Shown here in pieces: positions 1 to 10,928 of a stretch of 64,000 bases of DNA. The stretch covers positions 402,503,397-402,567,396 of the forward strand of contig CM053030.1 of assembly GCA_028564925.1 (NCBI GenBank), read 5' to 3'. The position numbers and the translations under genes are program-made. Origin of the DNA: Lithobates sylvaticus (Eukaryota > Chordata > Amphibia > Anura > Ranidae). The first letter of the stretch is position 1, and each line of letters begins with the position of its first letter. The notes beneath the pieces are model-generated. The model had not been told where the DNA came from. It did not search any database and worked only from the letters and a program-made list of their open reading frames with translations.

Positions 1-1533
1 GTCTAGTGTGTTAGTGGCATCACACAGAGCTCCCATATTTTCTTCCCAGAAGCACCCATAAGACTTCTAGTGTGTTAGTGGCATCACACAGAGCTCCTAT
101 ATTTTCTTCTCAGCAGCACCCATAGGACTTCTAGTGTGTTAGTGGCATCACACAGAGCTCCTATATTTTCTTCCCAGAAGCACCCATAGGACTTCTAGTG
201 TGTTAGTGGCATCACACATAGCTCCCATATTTTCTTCCCAGAAGCACCCATAGGACTTCTAGTGTGTTAGTGGCATCACAAAGAGCTCCTATATTTTCTT
301 CCCAGCAGCACCCATAGGACTTCTAGTGTGTTAGTGGCATCACACAGAGCTCCTATATTTTCTTCTCAGCAGCACCCATAGGACTTCTAGTGTGTTAGTG
401 GCATCACACAGAGCTCCTATATTTTCTTCCCAGAAGCACCCATAGGACTTCTAGTGTGTTAGTGGCATCACACAGAGCTCCCATATTTTCTTCCCAGAAG
501 CACCCATAGGACTTCTAGTGTGTTAGTGGCATCACACAGAGCTCCCATATTTTCTTCCCAGAAGCACCCATAGGACTTCTAGTGTGTTAGTGGCATCACA
601 CAGAGCTCCTATATTTTCTTCCCAGAAGCACCCATAGGACTTCTAGTGTGTTAGTGGCATCACACAGAGCTCCTATATTTTCTTCCCAGAAGCACCCATA
701 GGACTTCTAGTGTGTTAGTGGCATCACACAGAGCTCCTATATTTTCTTCTCAGCAGCACCCATAGGACTTCTAGTGTGTTAGTGGCATCACACAGAGCTC
801 CTATATTTTCTTCCCAGAAGCACCCATAGGACTTCTAGTGTGTTAGTGGCATCACACAGAGCTCCTATATTTTCTTCCCAGAAGCACCCATAGGACTTCT
901 AGTGTGTTAGTGGCATCACACAGAGCTCCTATATTTTCTTCTCAGCAGCACCCATAGGACTTTTAGTGTGTTAGTGGCATCACACAGAGCTCCTATATTT
1001 TCTTCCCAGAAGCACCCAGAGGACTTCTAGTGTGTTAGTGGCATCACACAGAGCTCCTATATTTTCTTCCCAGAAGCACCCATAGGACTTCTAGTGTGTT
1101 AGTGGCATCACACAGAGCTCCTATATTTTCTTCCCAGAAGCACCCATAGGACTTCTAGTGTGTTAGTGGCATCACACAGAGCTCCTATATTTTCTTCCCA
1201 GAAGCACCCATAGGACTTCTAGTGTGTTAGTGGCATCACACAGAGCTCCTATATTTTCTTCCCAGAAGCACCCATAGGACTTCTAGTGTGTTAGTGGCAT
1301 CACACAGAGCTCCTATATTTTCTTCCCAGAAGCACCCATAGGACTTCTAGTGTGTTAGTGGCATCACACAGAGCTCCTATATTTTCTTCTCAGCAGCACC
1401 CATAGGACTTCTAGTGTGTTAGTGGCATCACACAGAGCTCCTATATTTTCTTCCCAGAAGCACCCATAGGACTTCTAGTGTGTTAGTGGCAGCACACAGA
1501 GCTCCTATATTTTCTTCTCAGCAGCACCCATTT
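1..1533. repeat. Tandem array of 24 units of 64 bp
   Basis: Copies begin with CTAGTGTGTTAGTGGC at position 3 and every 64 bases up to 1475, with no length change across 24 copies. Only substitutions vary. Two positions tend to change together: most units read TTCCCAGAAG, while units 2, 6, 12, 15, 22 and 24 read TTCTCAGCAG, and unit 5 is mixed. This points to spread by unequal crossover or conversion. Each unit holds a pyrimidine-rich stretch ending in CAG, like a splice acceptor. The array stops about 30 bases before the transposase ATG and runs off the left edge, so its full size is unknown. I infer that it is the left subterminal array of hAT-1. Confidence 0.95.
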
Positions 1534-1560
1534 TATATACTATATACACTACCGACTACA
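1531..1560 (+). promoter_or_regulatory. TATA-rich leader before hAT-1 transposase
   Basis: A short AT-rich stretch (TTTTATATACTATATACACT) lies between the last 64 bp unit and the ATG at 1561. It could serve as a TATA box or a 5' leader. This rests on position and composition only. Confidence 0.25.
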
Positions 1561-4360
1561 ATGGCTGGAAGACCGCCAAGGAGAGGCAGAGCGTGCCGAG
1601 GCAAGAACACAGGGCAGGCAGGCTCTGTTTCTAGAGACAACAGTGCTGGCCGTGGACGTGGTCGTGCATCGTCATCAGCACGTGGCCATGGGACACGCTT
1701 GTCTTTGTTTTCGGCAGCTGGACATGTGGAGCCGCATCATGGCGAAGGCTTGGTAGAATGGATGACCAAGCCCTCCTCATCCTCCTCATCCTCTCTCACC
1801 CAGGCTCAGGGTACTGGCAGAGCAGCTGCCAAAGCGTACTCAATGGCATCATCAGCCACCCCTTCCCTAGACCCACCATGTCCTCCTGAGGAGTCCCCCG
1901 AACTCTTTGAGCACAGTGTTGGGTACATGCTCCAGGAGGATGCCAACGATTCGAAGGCTCGGATGATGATACCCAGCTTGAGGAAGGCAGTAGTGTGCGC
2001 GCAGAGAGAGGGGATGCTGAAGGACAGCAATCTGGCAGTACTGTTCCACCAGCTGCAGCTTACTGCCAGGTTTGCTCTAGTGGTGAAGAGGGAGGGGATG
2101 ATGAGGTCACTGACTCCACGTGGGTGCCTGAAGGGAGAGAGGAGGAGGAGGAGGAGGAGGATGCAGCGTCACATGTCCAACGAGGCAGGATGCCCCCTGG
2201 AGGCCAGCTAGAGGCCAGCACAGCAACTGTACCACACCGCAGAGCTCCGTCTGTGCAGGGCGCTGCCTCTGCACGTTATCACAAAAGTTCTTTGGTGTGG
2301 GCCTTTTTTGAGACGAGTGCATCAGATCGCACCACTGCTATTTGCAATATTTGTCTCTAGCATATCTCGCGTGGCCAAAACATCAGCCGCTTGGGCACCA
2401 CAAGCATGAGCAGACATATGTCGACCTGCCATGCAGCTCGTTGGCAAGCACACATAAAAGACCCACACCAAAGAACAAAGCGGACCTCTCCTTGCTCCTC
2501 ATCAGCTGGGATCTCCATCCCCACTATATCTTCAGTCCTCTCTGAAAGCTGCTCTGAGAGGACTGAAGGTGTAGAATTAGGTGTGTCACAACCAAGTACT
2601 TGCAGTACACCGACGTCCGATTGTAGCAGGCAAATTTCCCTGCCCCAGCTGCTGGACCGTCGAAAGAAGTACACTCCCAGCCATCCACATGCCCAGCGGT
2701 TGAATGCTAGCTTGGCTAAATTGCTAGCACTTCAACTGCTGCCTTTTCAGTTGGTAGACTCGGCCCCCTTCCGTGAGTTTGTTCAATGTGCGGTTCCTCA
2801 GTGGCAGGTTCCCAAACGCCACTTTTTCTCACGGAAGGCGATTCCGTCTCTCTACCGGCATGTGGAAGGCAATGTCCATGCCTCGCTGGACAGGGCGGTC
2901 AGCGGTAAGGTGCATATTACCGCTGACTCATGGTCCAGCAGGCATGGACAGGGACGTTATCTTTCTTTCACGGCCCATTGGGTCACTCTATTGGCAGCTG
3001 GGAGGGATGCAGGACAAGGTGCAGTAGTGTTGGAGGTTGTTCCGCCACCACGCCTCCAAAATGCTACTACTGGTTGTGACACACCTCTCTCCTCCACCCC
3101 CTCCTCTTCTTCCTCTTCCCGGCACCAGGACAGGGTCAGGGGAGCTTGGCTTTTTTTCCCCACGCCAGTGGAGCATGATCAGGGATGCATGCACTGTCCT
3201 CTCACCATTTGAGGAGGCCACGAGGATGGTGAGCAGTGACAGTGCATGCATCAGTGACACTGTACCTCTTGTCCACCTGTTGGAGCATACGCTGCGTGGG
3301 ATAATGGACAGGGCACTTGAGGCAGAACAGAGGCAGGAAGAGGAGGACTTCCTTGCCTCTCAAGGCCCCCTTTATCCAGACAGTGTTCCTTCTGTCCCAC
3401 CCATCACACAGGAAGAGGATGAGGAGGAGGAGGAGGAGGAGGAGGAGGAGGAGGATTGTGTGAGCATGGAGGTGGAGCGGCACTCAGCATCAGCAGCAGC
3501 AGTCTTTTAGGGATGATGTACAATCCCAACAAACCAGTGGACTTGTACGTGGCTGGGAGGAGGTGGCTGGCGATCATGTCATCCTCAGTGACCCAGAAGA
3601 CTCCGGACCGAATGCCTCAGCTAACCTACGCTGCATGGCCTCCCTGATCCTGCAAAGCCTGCGGAAGGATCCTCGTGTTCTTCGGATCAAGGAGAGGGAC
3701 CATTACTGGCTGGCCACTCTCCTTGATCCGCGGTACAACGGTAAGGTTGCAGACCTTATCTTGCCGTCGCAGAGGGAGCAGAGGATGAGACATCTCAGGG
3801 AGGCTTTGCAGAAAGGTCTGTGCAACGCGTTCCCAGAAACTGGGAGGTTACAAACTCCTGGTCCTGGACGACGAGTTGCTGAGGCTTCGGTCAGTAGCAG
3901 AAGGAGCGGTGGGGAAGGTGGACGTCTGACCGATGCGTTCAGACAATTTTTTAGTCCGCAGCCCCAAGGTATGATCGGTTCCAGCAACCATCGCCAGCGT
4001 CTGATATACATGGTGCAGGAATACCTAGGGGCAAGGTCAGACTTGGACACCTTTCCCACCGAAAATCCTCTGGCTTACTGGGTCCTGAGGATGGATCACT
4101 GGCCAGAGCTTGCACAGTATGCAATTGAGCTACTGGCCTGTCCTGCATCCAGCGTTCTTTCCGAACGCACATTCAGTGCTGCTGGAGGATTTGTCACTGA
4201 TCATAGGGTGCGCCTGTCCACCGACTCGGTTGATCGACTGACCTTCATAAAAATGAATCAGTCTTGGATCACCACCAGCTACCAGGCACCTGAAGCGGAT
4301 ATAACGGAATCATTTATAATGTCACATCCCTTCAAGACTGCCTATGCTGATGCTGAATGA
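1561..4360 (+). pseudogene. hAT-1 transposase, broken, middle third deleted
   Basis: The product would be a nuclear DDE transposase of the hAT superfamily, which cuts and pastes its own DNA. I take the ATG at 1561 (MAGRPPRRGR, AT-hook-like) as the start, because the earlier ATG at 1480 lies in the tandem repeat. A BED zinc finger is visible at 2293-2440 (WAFF, a CxxC-type pair, RHM, CH). The first catalytic Asp sits in TADSWSS at 2925-2927. The C-terminal dimerisation region starts near 4063, with the conserved Glu in SERTFSAAGG at 4163-4165. Damage: the frame changes near 1990, near 3140 and near 3507, and there is an in-frame TAG at 2358-2360. About 200 residues are missing near 3140, including the second catalytic Asp and the conserved C/H motif that hAT-2 keeps. 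Confidence 0.85.
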
Positions 4361-4404
4361 CTGTCCTGTTATGTTCACTGACTATCCTCTTCCTCCTCCT
4401 CAAT

Positions 4405-5745
4405 GATCCATGCCACCACACCAGTGCCTAAGGCACAATTTTTCAGCCCCTGTATAACAGGGTGTGTACTTACAATTTTTTTAAAAAGATGCTTCGCAAC
4501 AGGTGTGACTGCTGTGCTCCAAGTACAGTATCTGTGAGGGGTTGCAGTGTTGTGGCACCAGCACCAGTGCCTAAGGCACAATTTTTCAGCCCCTGTTGGG
4601 GCGTGTAATTACAATTTTTAGGCAATGCTTTGCAACAGGTCTCATTGCTGTGCTCAGAGTACAGTATCTGTGAGGGGTTCCAGTGTTGTGGCACCAGCAC
4701 CAGTGCCTAAGGCACAATTTTTCAGCCCCTGTATAACAGGGGCGTGTAATTACAGTTTTTTTAAAAGATGCTTCGCAACAGGTGTGACTGCTGTGCTCCA
4801 AGTACAGTATCTGTGAGGGGTTGCAGTGTTGTGGCACCAGCACCAGTGCCTAAGGCACAATTTTTCTGCCCCTGTTGGGGTGCGTAATTACAATTTTTAG
4901 GCAATGCTTTGCAACAGGTCTCATTGCTGTGCTCAGAGTACAGTATCTGTGAGGGGTTGCAGTGTTGTGGCACCAGCACCAGTGCCTAAGGCACAATTTT
5001 TCAACCCTTGTATAACAGGGGCGTGTAATTACAATTTTTTAAAAAGATGCTTCGCAACAGGTGTGACGTCTGTGCTCCAAGTACAGTATCTGTGAGGGGT
5101 TGCAGTGTTGTGGCACCAGCACCAGTGCCTAAGGCACAATTTTTCAGCCCCTGTATAACAGGGGCGTGTAATTACAATTTTTTAAAAAGATGCTTCGCAA
5201 CAGGTGTGACTGCTGTGCTCCAAGTACAGTATCTGTGAGGGGTTGCAGTGTTGTGGCACCAGCACCAGTACCTAAGGCACAATTTTTCAGCCCCTGTATA
5301 ACAGGGGCGTGTAATTACAATTTTTTAAAAAGATGCTTCGCAACAGGTGTGACTGCTGTGCTCCAAGTACAGTATCTGTGAGGGGTTGCAGTGTTGTGGC
5401 ACTAGCACCAGTGCCTAAGGCACAATTTTTCAGCCCCTGTATAACAGGGGCGTGTGATTACAATTTTTTAAAAAGATGCTTCGCAACAGGTGTGACTGCT
5501 GTGCTCCAAGTACAGTATCTGTGAGGGGTTGCAGTGTTGTGGCACCAGCACCAGTGCCTAAGGCACAATTTTTCAGCCCCTGTTGGGGCGTGTAATTACA
5601 ATTTTTAGGCAATGCTTTGCAACAGGTCTCATTGCTGTGCTAAGAGTACAGTATCTGTGAGGGGTTGCAGTGTTGTGGCACCAGCACCAATGCCTAAGGC
5701 ACAATTTTTCAGCCCCTGTTTAACAGGGGCGTGTAATTACAAATC
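4405..5745. repeat. Tandem array of about 10 units of 143 and 136 bp
   Basis: The palindrome GTGCCTAAGGCAC marks each unit, at 4424, 4567, 4703, 4846, 4982, 5125, 5268 (GTACC variant), 5411, 5554 and 5690. Spacings are 143, 136, 143, 136, 143, 143, 143, 143 and 136. The two unit types differ in the stretch after CAGCCCCTGT: the long type reads TATAACAGGGGCG, the short type TTGGGGCG. Short open frames of about 63 codons recur in step with the units and are a by-product of the repeat. I infer a right subterminal array of hAT-1, where such elements often hold transposase binding sites. Confidence 0.92.
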
Positions 5746-6534
5746 TTGATCTAATAGTTCACAGCAGGGCCCATTCCTGCACCCACCAAGAGTAACTATG
5801 AGGGCCTACAGTCTTGTGGCAACACCGTCCACCACCACCACCACCACCAAAGGCCCAATTTTTCTGCCCTGTTCAACAGGTGCATGCAATTACAAATCTT
5901 GATCTATTAACTCACAGCAGGGCCCATTCCTGTGCCCACCAGTCTTGTGGCTACACCAACATCTAATAGGGCAAATTTCTGCAGAGTATATACGTTAGGC
6001 CCCTACTTTCAAACATCCAACTTACAAACGACTCCTACTTGCAAACGGAAAGAGAAAACAGGAAGTGAGAGGAAATCTACCCCTAGGAAGGGAAATTCTA
6101 TGCCATGCCATTTTTCTCAAGGATTTTAAGCCATATGGCGGCCAGGACAAGACATGACATTAAAGCCGCAAGTGGTTTTAAATGGCTTCTTTTTTTCCTT
6201 TACAAATGTCATTTTGTGCAAGGACAGTTCTAAACAGGGGAAACACATGCCACTTCACAGGCATACTTTAGACACCCCCCAGGTACCATATTTAAAGGAA
6301 AATTTCACTTTTTTTTTTTTTCACTTTATGCATCATTAAAATGACTGCTCCCGAAAAAACGTTAGTTTTTAAAAGTTCTTTTTGCATTGATATATGTCCC
6401 CTGGGGCAGGACCCGGGTCCCCAAACCTGTTTTATGACATTAACATGCATATTGGCCGTTGTAATTATCAATTTTGATTTTGAACGTTCGCGTCCATTAT
6501 AACGAATAGGGTTCGAAAATTCGCGCAAACTTTC
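5746..6534. other. hAT-1 tail between array and terminus
   Basis: The first 200 bases hold two diverged copies of a unit starting CAAATCTTGATCTA, an older relic of the array, with a CCA trinucleotide run at 5827-5847. From about 5985 the sequence is non-repetitive and AT-rich, with poly-T at 6309-6320. I see no gene. Confidence 0.55.
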
Positions 6535-6590
6535 GGTCCGTTCGAAGGTTCTGGTGCGAACCGAACCCGGGGGTGTTCGGCTCATCCCTA
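6535..6590 (+). repeat. Right terminus of hAT-1
   Basis: A GTTCG-rich stretch with repeated GAACC/GTTCG words ends in GTGTTCGGCTCATCCCTA. The last dozen bases match the ends at 21642 and 30209, which marks it as a terminal inverted repeat of one hAT-type family. The partner left end is off the window. Confidence 0.7.
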
Positions 6591-9500
6591 CTGCTGACAG
6601 TGCCTCCGGCTCCTTCACATTGTCTCCCACCCAGTCTCCTGATGAAAGTTCAGAGTTGGCACCTGCAGCCGATGTCCATCAGTCTTTCACCTCACCCCCT
6701 TGCAAATCAGCCAATCAGTCTGAGCCCCAAATCATGCAGCAGTCTCTTCTGCTTTTTGATGACCCTGTTAGCAGGGTTTCCCAGGGTCATCCACCTAGCC
6801 CTGCCCCAGAAGTGGAATAGATTGTGTGCACCGATGCCCAACCACTTATGTTTCATGATGAGTACATGGGAGGACCATAGCAGCACGTCTCGGATGATGA
6901 TGAAACACAGGTGCCAACTGCTGCTGCTTTCGCCATTGTGCAGACCGACAAGGAGGGCAGGGGTGAATTTTGGGTGGAAGATGATGTGGAGGACGATGAG
7001 GTCCTTGACCCCACATGGAATCAACGTCATGCAGGTGACCAGTGTAGTTCAGAGGAAGAGGTGGTGGTCGCACAGAGCCACCAGCACAGCAGAAGAGGGA
7101 GCAGGGTGCAAAAGCGGAGCGTCCGTCCCCTAGACAGTACGTCTGCTACTGCCCAGCGCAGCAGGGGACCGAGCACACCAAAGCCAGGTGCAAGGAGTTC
7201 CCTAGCGTGGCAGTTCTTCAGACAATGTCCTTAAGACAAGACATGAGTGGTTTGCACGCTGTGCAATCAGAGCTTGAAGCGAGGCATAAACGTTCTCAAC
7301 CTGAGCACAACCTGCATGACCAGGCATCTAAGTGCAAAGCACGAGATGCAGTTGAGTAGACACCGCAAAAACCAAGAAAGGTCTCTGGCTCCTCCTGCTT
7401 CCTCTTCTGCTGCAGTCTCTGCCTCTTCATCCACCTCTGTAGTGACAGTGACACCTGCCAACCCGCAAACAGAGGATCTGCCAGCAACACTACCACCTGG
7501 GTCACCAACCATCTCCACAATGTCCCATGGAAGCTTTCAGCTCTCTATTTCCCAAACACTGAAGCGGAAGAGGAAGTACCCCCCCTAGCCACACGCGATC
7601 CCTGGCCCTGAATGCCAGCATTTCAAAATTGCTCGCCTTTGAAATGCTGTCATTCCGTCTGGTGGAGACGCAGAGTTTTCAAAGGCTGATGTCATTGGCT
7701 GTCCCACAGTACGAGGTGCCCAGCCGCCACTACTTTTCCAGACGAGCTATCCCTTCCCTGCACAACCAAGTGGGGGACAAAATCAGGTGTGCACTGCGCA
7801 ACGCCATCTGTGGCAAGGTCCACCTAACTACGGATGTGTGGACCAGTAAGCACGGTCAGGGACGTTATATCTCCCTAACAGCACACTGGGTAAATGTAGT
7901 GGCGGCTGGGCCTGAGGCGGATAGCAGGTTGGCGCATGTCCTTCCACCACCGAGGATTGCAGGGCACTTCAGTTTGCCTCCTGTTGCTAACTCCTCCTAC
8001 TCCGCCTCCTCATCCTCTACCGCCTCCTCATCCGGTCAGCGTAACACCTTCACCACCAACTTCAGCACAGCCAGGGCTAAACGACAGCAGGCAGTTTTAA
8101 AACTTTCCTGTTTGGGGGAAAAACCCCACACCGCGCAGGAGTTGTGGAGGGACATGGAACAACAGACCGATGAGTGGTTGGTGGCAGTGAGCCTCAAGCC
8201 CGGCCTGGTGGTGTGCGATAATGGGCGAAATCTCGTAGCAGCTCTGGGCCTTGCCGGTTTGACGCACATCCCTTGCCTGGCGCATGTGCTGAACTTGGTG
8301 GTCCAGAGGTTCCTGAAAAATTACCCCAATATGCCAGAGCTGCTGCAGAAAGTGCGGGCCGTCTGTGCGCACTTTCGGCGTTCTCACCCTGCTGCTGCTC
8401 ACCTGTCAGCGCTGCAGCGTAACTTCGGCCTTCCCGCTCACCGTCTCATATGTGACGTGCCCACAAGGTGGAACTCTACCTTGCACATGCTTGCCAGACT
8501 GTGCGAGCAGCAGCAGGCGATAGTGGAGTTCCAGCTGCAGCACGCACGCGTGAGTCGCTCTGCGGAACAGCACCACTTCACCGCCAATAACTGGGCCTCC
8601 ATGCGAGACCTGTGTGCCTTGTTGCGCTGTTTCTAAGAACTCCACCAACATGGCCAGTGCCGATGACGCCGTTCTCAGCATTACTATCCCAGTTCTATGC
8701 CTCCTTGAAAAAACTCTTAAGGCGATGATGGAAGAGGATGTGGCACAGGATGAGGAGGAGGAGGAGGAAGAGGGTTCATTTCCAAGGCTTTCAGGGCAGT
8801 CATTTACAAGTGGCTACGAGGGTGGGTTCCTGCACCAACAAGCGCCAGGTACACAATTGTCTGGCAGCAAGGGCACAGTTCTGGAGGATGACGAGGTGGA
8901 GGATGAGGAGGAGATGGAGGAGGAGGAGCAACCATGTTCACAGCAGGGTGGCACCCAGACCAGCTCATGTCCATCACTGGTGCGTTGCTGGGGGGATACA
9001 GAGGACACAGACGATACACCTCCCACAGAGGACAGCTTTTCCTTGCCTCTGGGCAGTCTGGCACACATGAGCGATTACATGCTGCAGTGTCTCCGCAACG
9101 ACCGCCGAGTTGCCCACATTTTAACTGGTGCTGATTATTGGGTGGCCACCCTGCTGGATCCCCGTGACAAGGACAACGTGCCGTCCTTAATTACCTCACT
9201 GGAGCGTGATCGTAAGATGCGTGAGTACAAGCGCACGCTGGTAGACGCGCTGCTGGTGGCATTCCCACTTGGAAGCGGGGGTACGGTGGAAGCACAAGGC
9301 GAAGGCAGAGGAGGAGGAAGAGGTTGCCAACGCAGCCGGGGCACCGCCAGCACCTCGCAAGGCAGGGTTAGCATAGCCGGAATGTGGAAAAGCTTTGTCG
9401 GCACGCCACAACAACCAGCACCACCAGCTGAGATGGAACGTCTTAGCAGGAGGCAGCATTTCACCAACATGGTGGAGCAGTATGTGTGCACACGCGTACA

Positions 9501-9668
9501 CGTACTGCATGACGGGTCTGCCCCCTTCAACTTCTGGGTCTCCAAATTGGGCACATGGCCTGAGCTTGCCCTTTATGCCTTGGAGGTGCTGGCCTACCCT
9601 GCCGCCAGTGTATTATCTGAACGTGTATTTAGCATGGCAGGGGGCGTTATCACAGACAAGCGCAGTCC
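6591..9668 (+). mobile_element. hAT-2: second, distinct hAT transposon, both ends lost
   Basis: This is the interior of a second ZBED-type hAT. Its left part is cut by the hAT-1 insertion at 6590, and its right part stops at the join with Tc1 DNA near 9669. No terminal repeat is visible. Its protein resembles hAT-1 but is clearly diverged, so it is a related family and not the same copy. Confidence 0.8.
6591..9668 (+). pseudogene. hAT-2 transposase, broken but nearly full length
   Basis: This would be a hAT DDE transposase acting in the nucleus. A BED finger lies at about 7195-7345 (AWQFF, CTLC, RHLSAKH). Catalytic Asp 1 is in TTDVWTS at 7833-7835 and Asp 2 in VVCDNGRN at 8217-8219. The motifs CLAHVLNLVVQ and RWNSTLHML follow, and the C-terminal Glu is in SERVFSMAGG at 9619-9621, so the catalytic set is still present. 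Damage: in-frame stops at 6818, near 6881, at 7232 and at 7244; a frame change in a C run at about 7576-7583; another near 8632. The C-terminus is cut by the Tc1 join. Acidic Glu/Asp runs at 8750-8930 match those of hAT-1. Confidence 0.85.
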
Positions 9669-10458
9669 AGAGCCAATGTGACTCTTTGCTACAACCAAAG
9701 TATACAGAATACCATCTCTGAAAGCACAACACATCGAACCTTAAAGCAGATGGGGGGCTACAGCAGCGAAAGACCACACCAGGTGCCACTCCTATCAGCT
9801 AAGAACAGGAAACTGAGGCTACAATTCGCACAGGCTCACCAAAATTGGACAATAGAAGATCGAAAAAACGTTGCCTGATCTGATGAGGCTCGATTTCAGC
9901 TGCAACATTTTGATGGTAGGCTCAGAATTTGGCATAAACAACATGAAAGCATGGACCCATCCGGCCTTGTATCAACGGTTCAGGCTGATGTTGGTGTTGT
10001 AATGGTGTGGGGGGTATTTTCTTGGCAAACCTTGGGACCCTTAGTACAAATTGAGCATTGTTTAAACAGCCTATTGCTGCCAATTTCCATCCTTTTATGA
10101 CTACAGTGTACCCATCTTCTGATGGCTACTTCCAGAAGGATAACGGATCATGTCACTAAGCTCAAATCCTCTCAAACTGGTTTCTTGAACATGACAATGA
10201 GTTCATTGTAGTCCAATGGCTTCCACAGTCACCAGATCTCAATATAGTAGAGCACCTTTGGGATGTGGTGCAGCCGCATCATGGATGTGCAGCAACTGCG
10301 TGATGCTATCATGTCAATATGGACCAAAATCTCTGAGGAATGTTTCCAACACCTTGTTGAATCTATGTCACGAAGAATTAAGGCAGTTCTGAAGGCAAAA
10401 GGGGGTCCATCCCATTCACAAGCAAGGTGTGCCTAATAAAATGGCTGGTGAGTGTATA
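9669..10458 (+). mobile_element. Tc1-type transposon, 5'-truncated copy
   Basis: The sequence matches the well-known vertebrate Tc1 family from the middle of the transposase to the right end. The end reads GCCTAATAAAATGGCTGG and then TGAGTGTATA, the usual Tc1 terminal repeat followed by a TA site. The left half is missing and the copy abuts hAT-2 directly. Confidence 0.8.
9678..10424 (+). pseudogene. Tc1 transposase, C-terminal half, decayed
   Basis: Visible parts are STTHRTLKQMGGYSS (end of the DNA-binding region), LRLQFAQAHQNW, the first catalytic Asp in SDEARF near 9883, ESMDPS, VMVWGVFSW, and the C-terminal MSIWTKISEECFQHLVES. The open frame ends at 9876-9878 where the family has a tryptophan codon. 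Several later frame changes and stops follow, and the PIEHLW motif with the catalytic Glu is damaged near 10240. Confidence 0.8.
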
Positions 10459-10485
10459 GTTTAGTGCACATTTGTCTGCTAGGAA

Positions 10486-10681
10486 ATACTATAGATCAGC
10501 TGGTGATGCTGGTGTAGTTGCATGCCTAGTTGCTTTGTATGCATGTAAAAACTTTCAAGGTTTTTACCTTTAAGTTTTGAAGTCTGAAGAGCTTCTTTAC
10601 AGCTTCTGTTAATTCTCTCAATCACTCCCTTTGCTTTGGAGTAATAATCTGAAGATATCCTATGAACAATATTTTTTTCAA
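10486..10681 (-). mobile_element. Fossil gypsy-type (Ty3) integrase fragment
   Basis: Read on the minus strand, the stretch resembles the part of a Ty3/gypsy integrase around the last catalytic Glu (GVIERINRSCKEALQ). It is a small, old, broken scrap with no LTRs nearby. The assignment is by eye. Confidence 0.45.
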
Positions 10682-10695
10682 TCAGTAAAGAATTA

Positions 10696-10928
10696 GGCTC
10701 AGTTCACATATGAGCCGCATGCGGCTCACAGCAGGGGTCTGATGCGTGCTGGTTCACCATTTCAGGTCCAATTTCAGCCCGAATTTTGGGCTGAATTTCT
10801 GCAAAACGCACCGGACCTGCTGCAGAGATATGTGAACCGGCTCCAAAGAGAGACAGTCAAAATCTACTGCTATTGCGAATTGGATGCGGGGATCCCGCAT
10901 CCAATTGCTATGGTGTGAACCCAGCCTC
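10696..10928. mobile_element. Short non-autonomous DNA element, GTTCACA termini
   Basis: The ends are inverted: GGCTCAGTTCACAT on the left and GTGTGAACCCAGCC on the right. There is an inner palindrome around GCATGCGG and near GGATGCGGGGATCCCGCATCC. No coding capacity is seen. A similar end type occurs at 33293, 37953, 38882 and 42894. Confidence 0.6.

Larger units (their letters stand above)
1..6590 (+). mobile_element. hAT-1: ZBED-type hAT transposon, left end outside window
   Basis: The parts in order are a 64 bp array, a decayed transposase (1561-4360), a 143/136 bp array, a degenerate tail, and a right terminus whose last bases are GGCTCATCCCTA. Read inward from the end this is TAGGGATGAGCC, and the same ending recurs at 21642 and 30209. 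Directly after 6590 the sequence is coding DNA of a different hAT transposase (hAT-2), so hAT-1 was inserted into hAT-2. hAT elements make 8 bp target duplications, so CTGCTGAC at 6591-6598 is the expected right copy. The left copy is not in the window. The element is not active as it stands. Confidence 0.8.

Noticed and set aside
1-1533. CRISPR-like array of evenly spaced repeats
   Set aside because: The whole 64 bp unit repeats, with no unique spacers, and the setting is a eukaryotic transposon.
1480-1560. Earlier ATG extending the hAT-1 transposase into the tandem repeat
   Set aside because: The added residues are encoded by the last repeat unit; the ATG at 1561 starts the AT-hook-like N-terminus.
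4625-5524. Series of similar 63-codon open frames
   Set aside because: They recur in step with the 143 bp unit and start and stop at the same place in each; they are repeat by-products.
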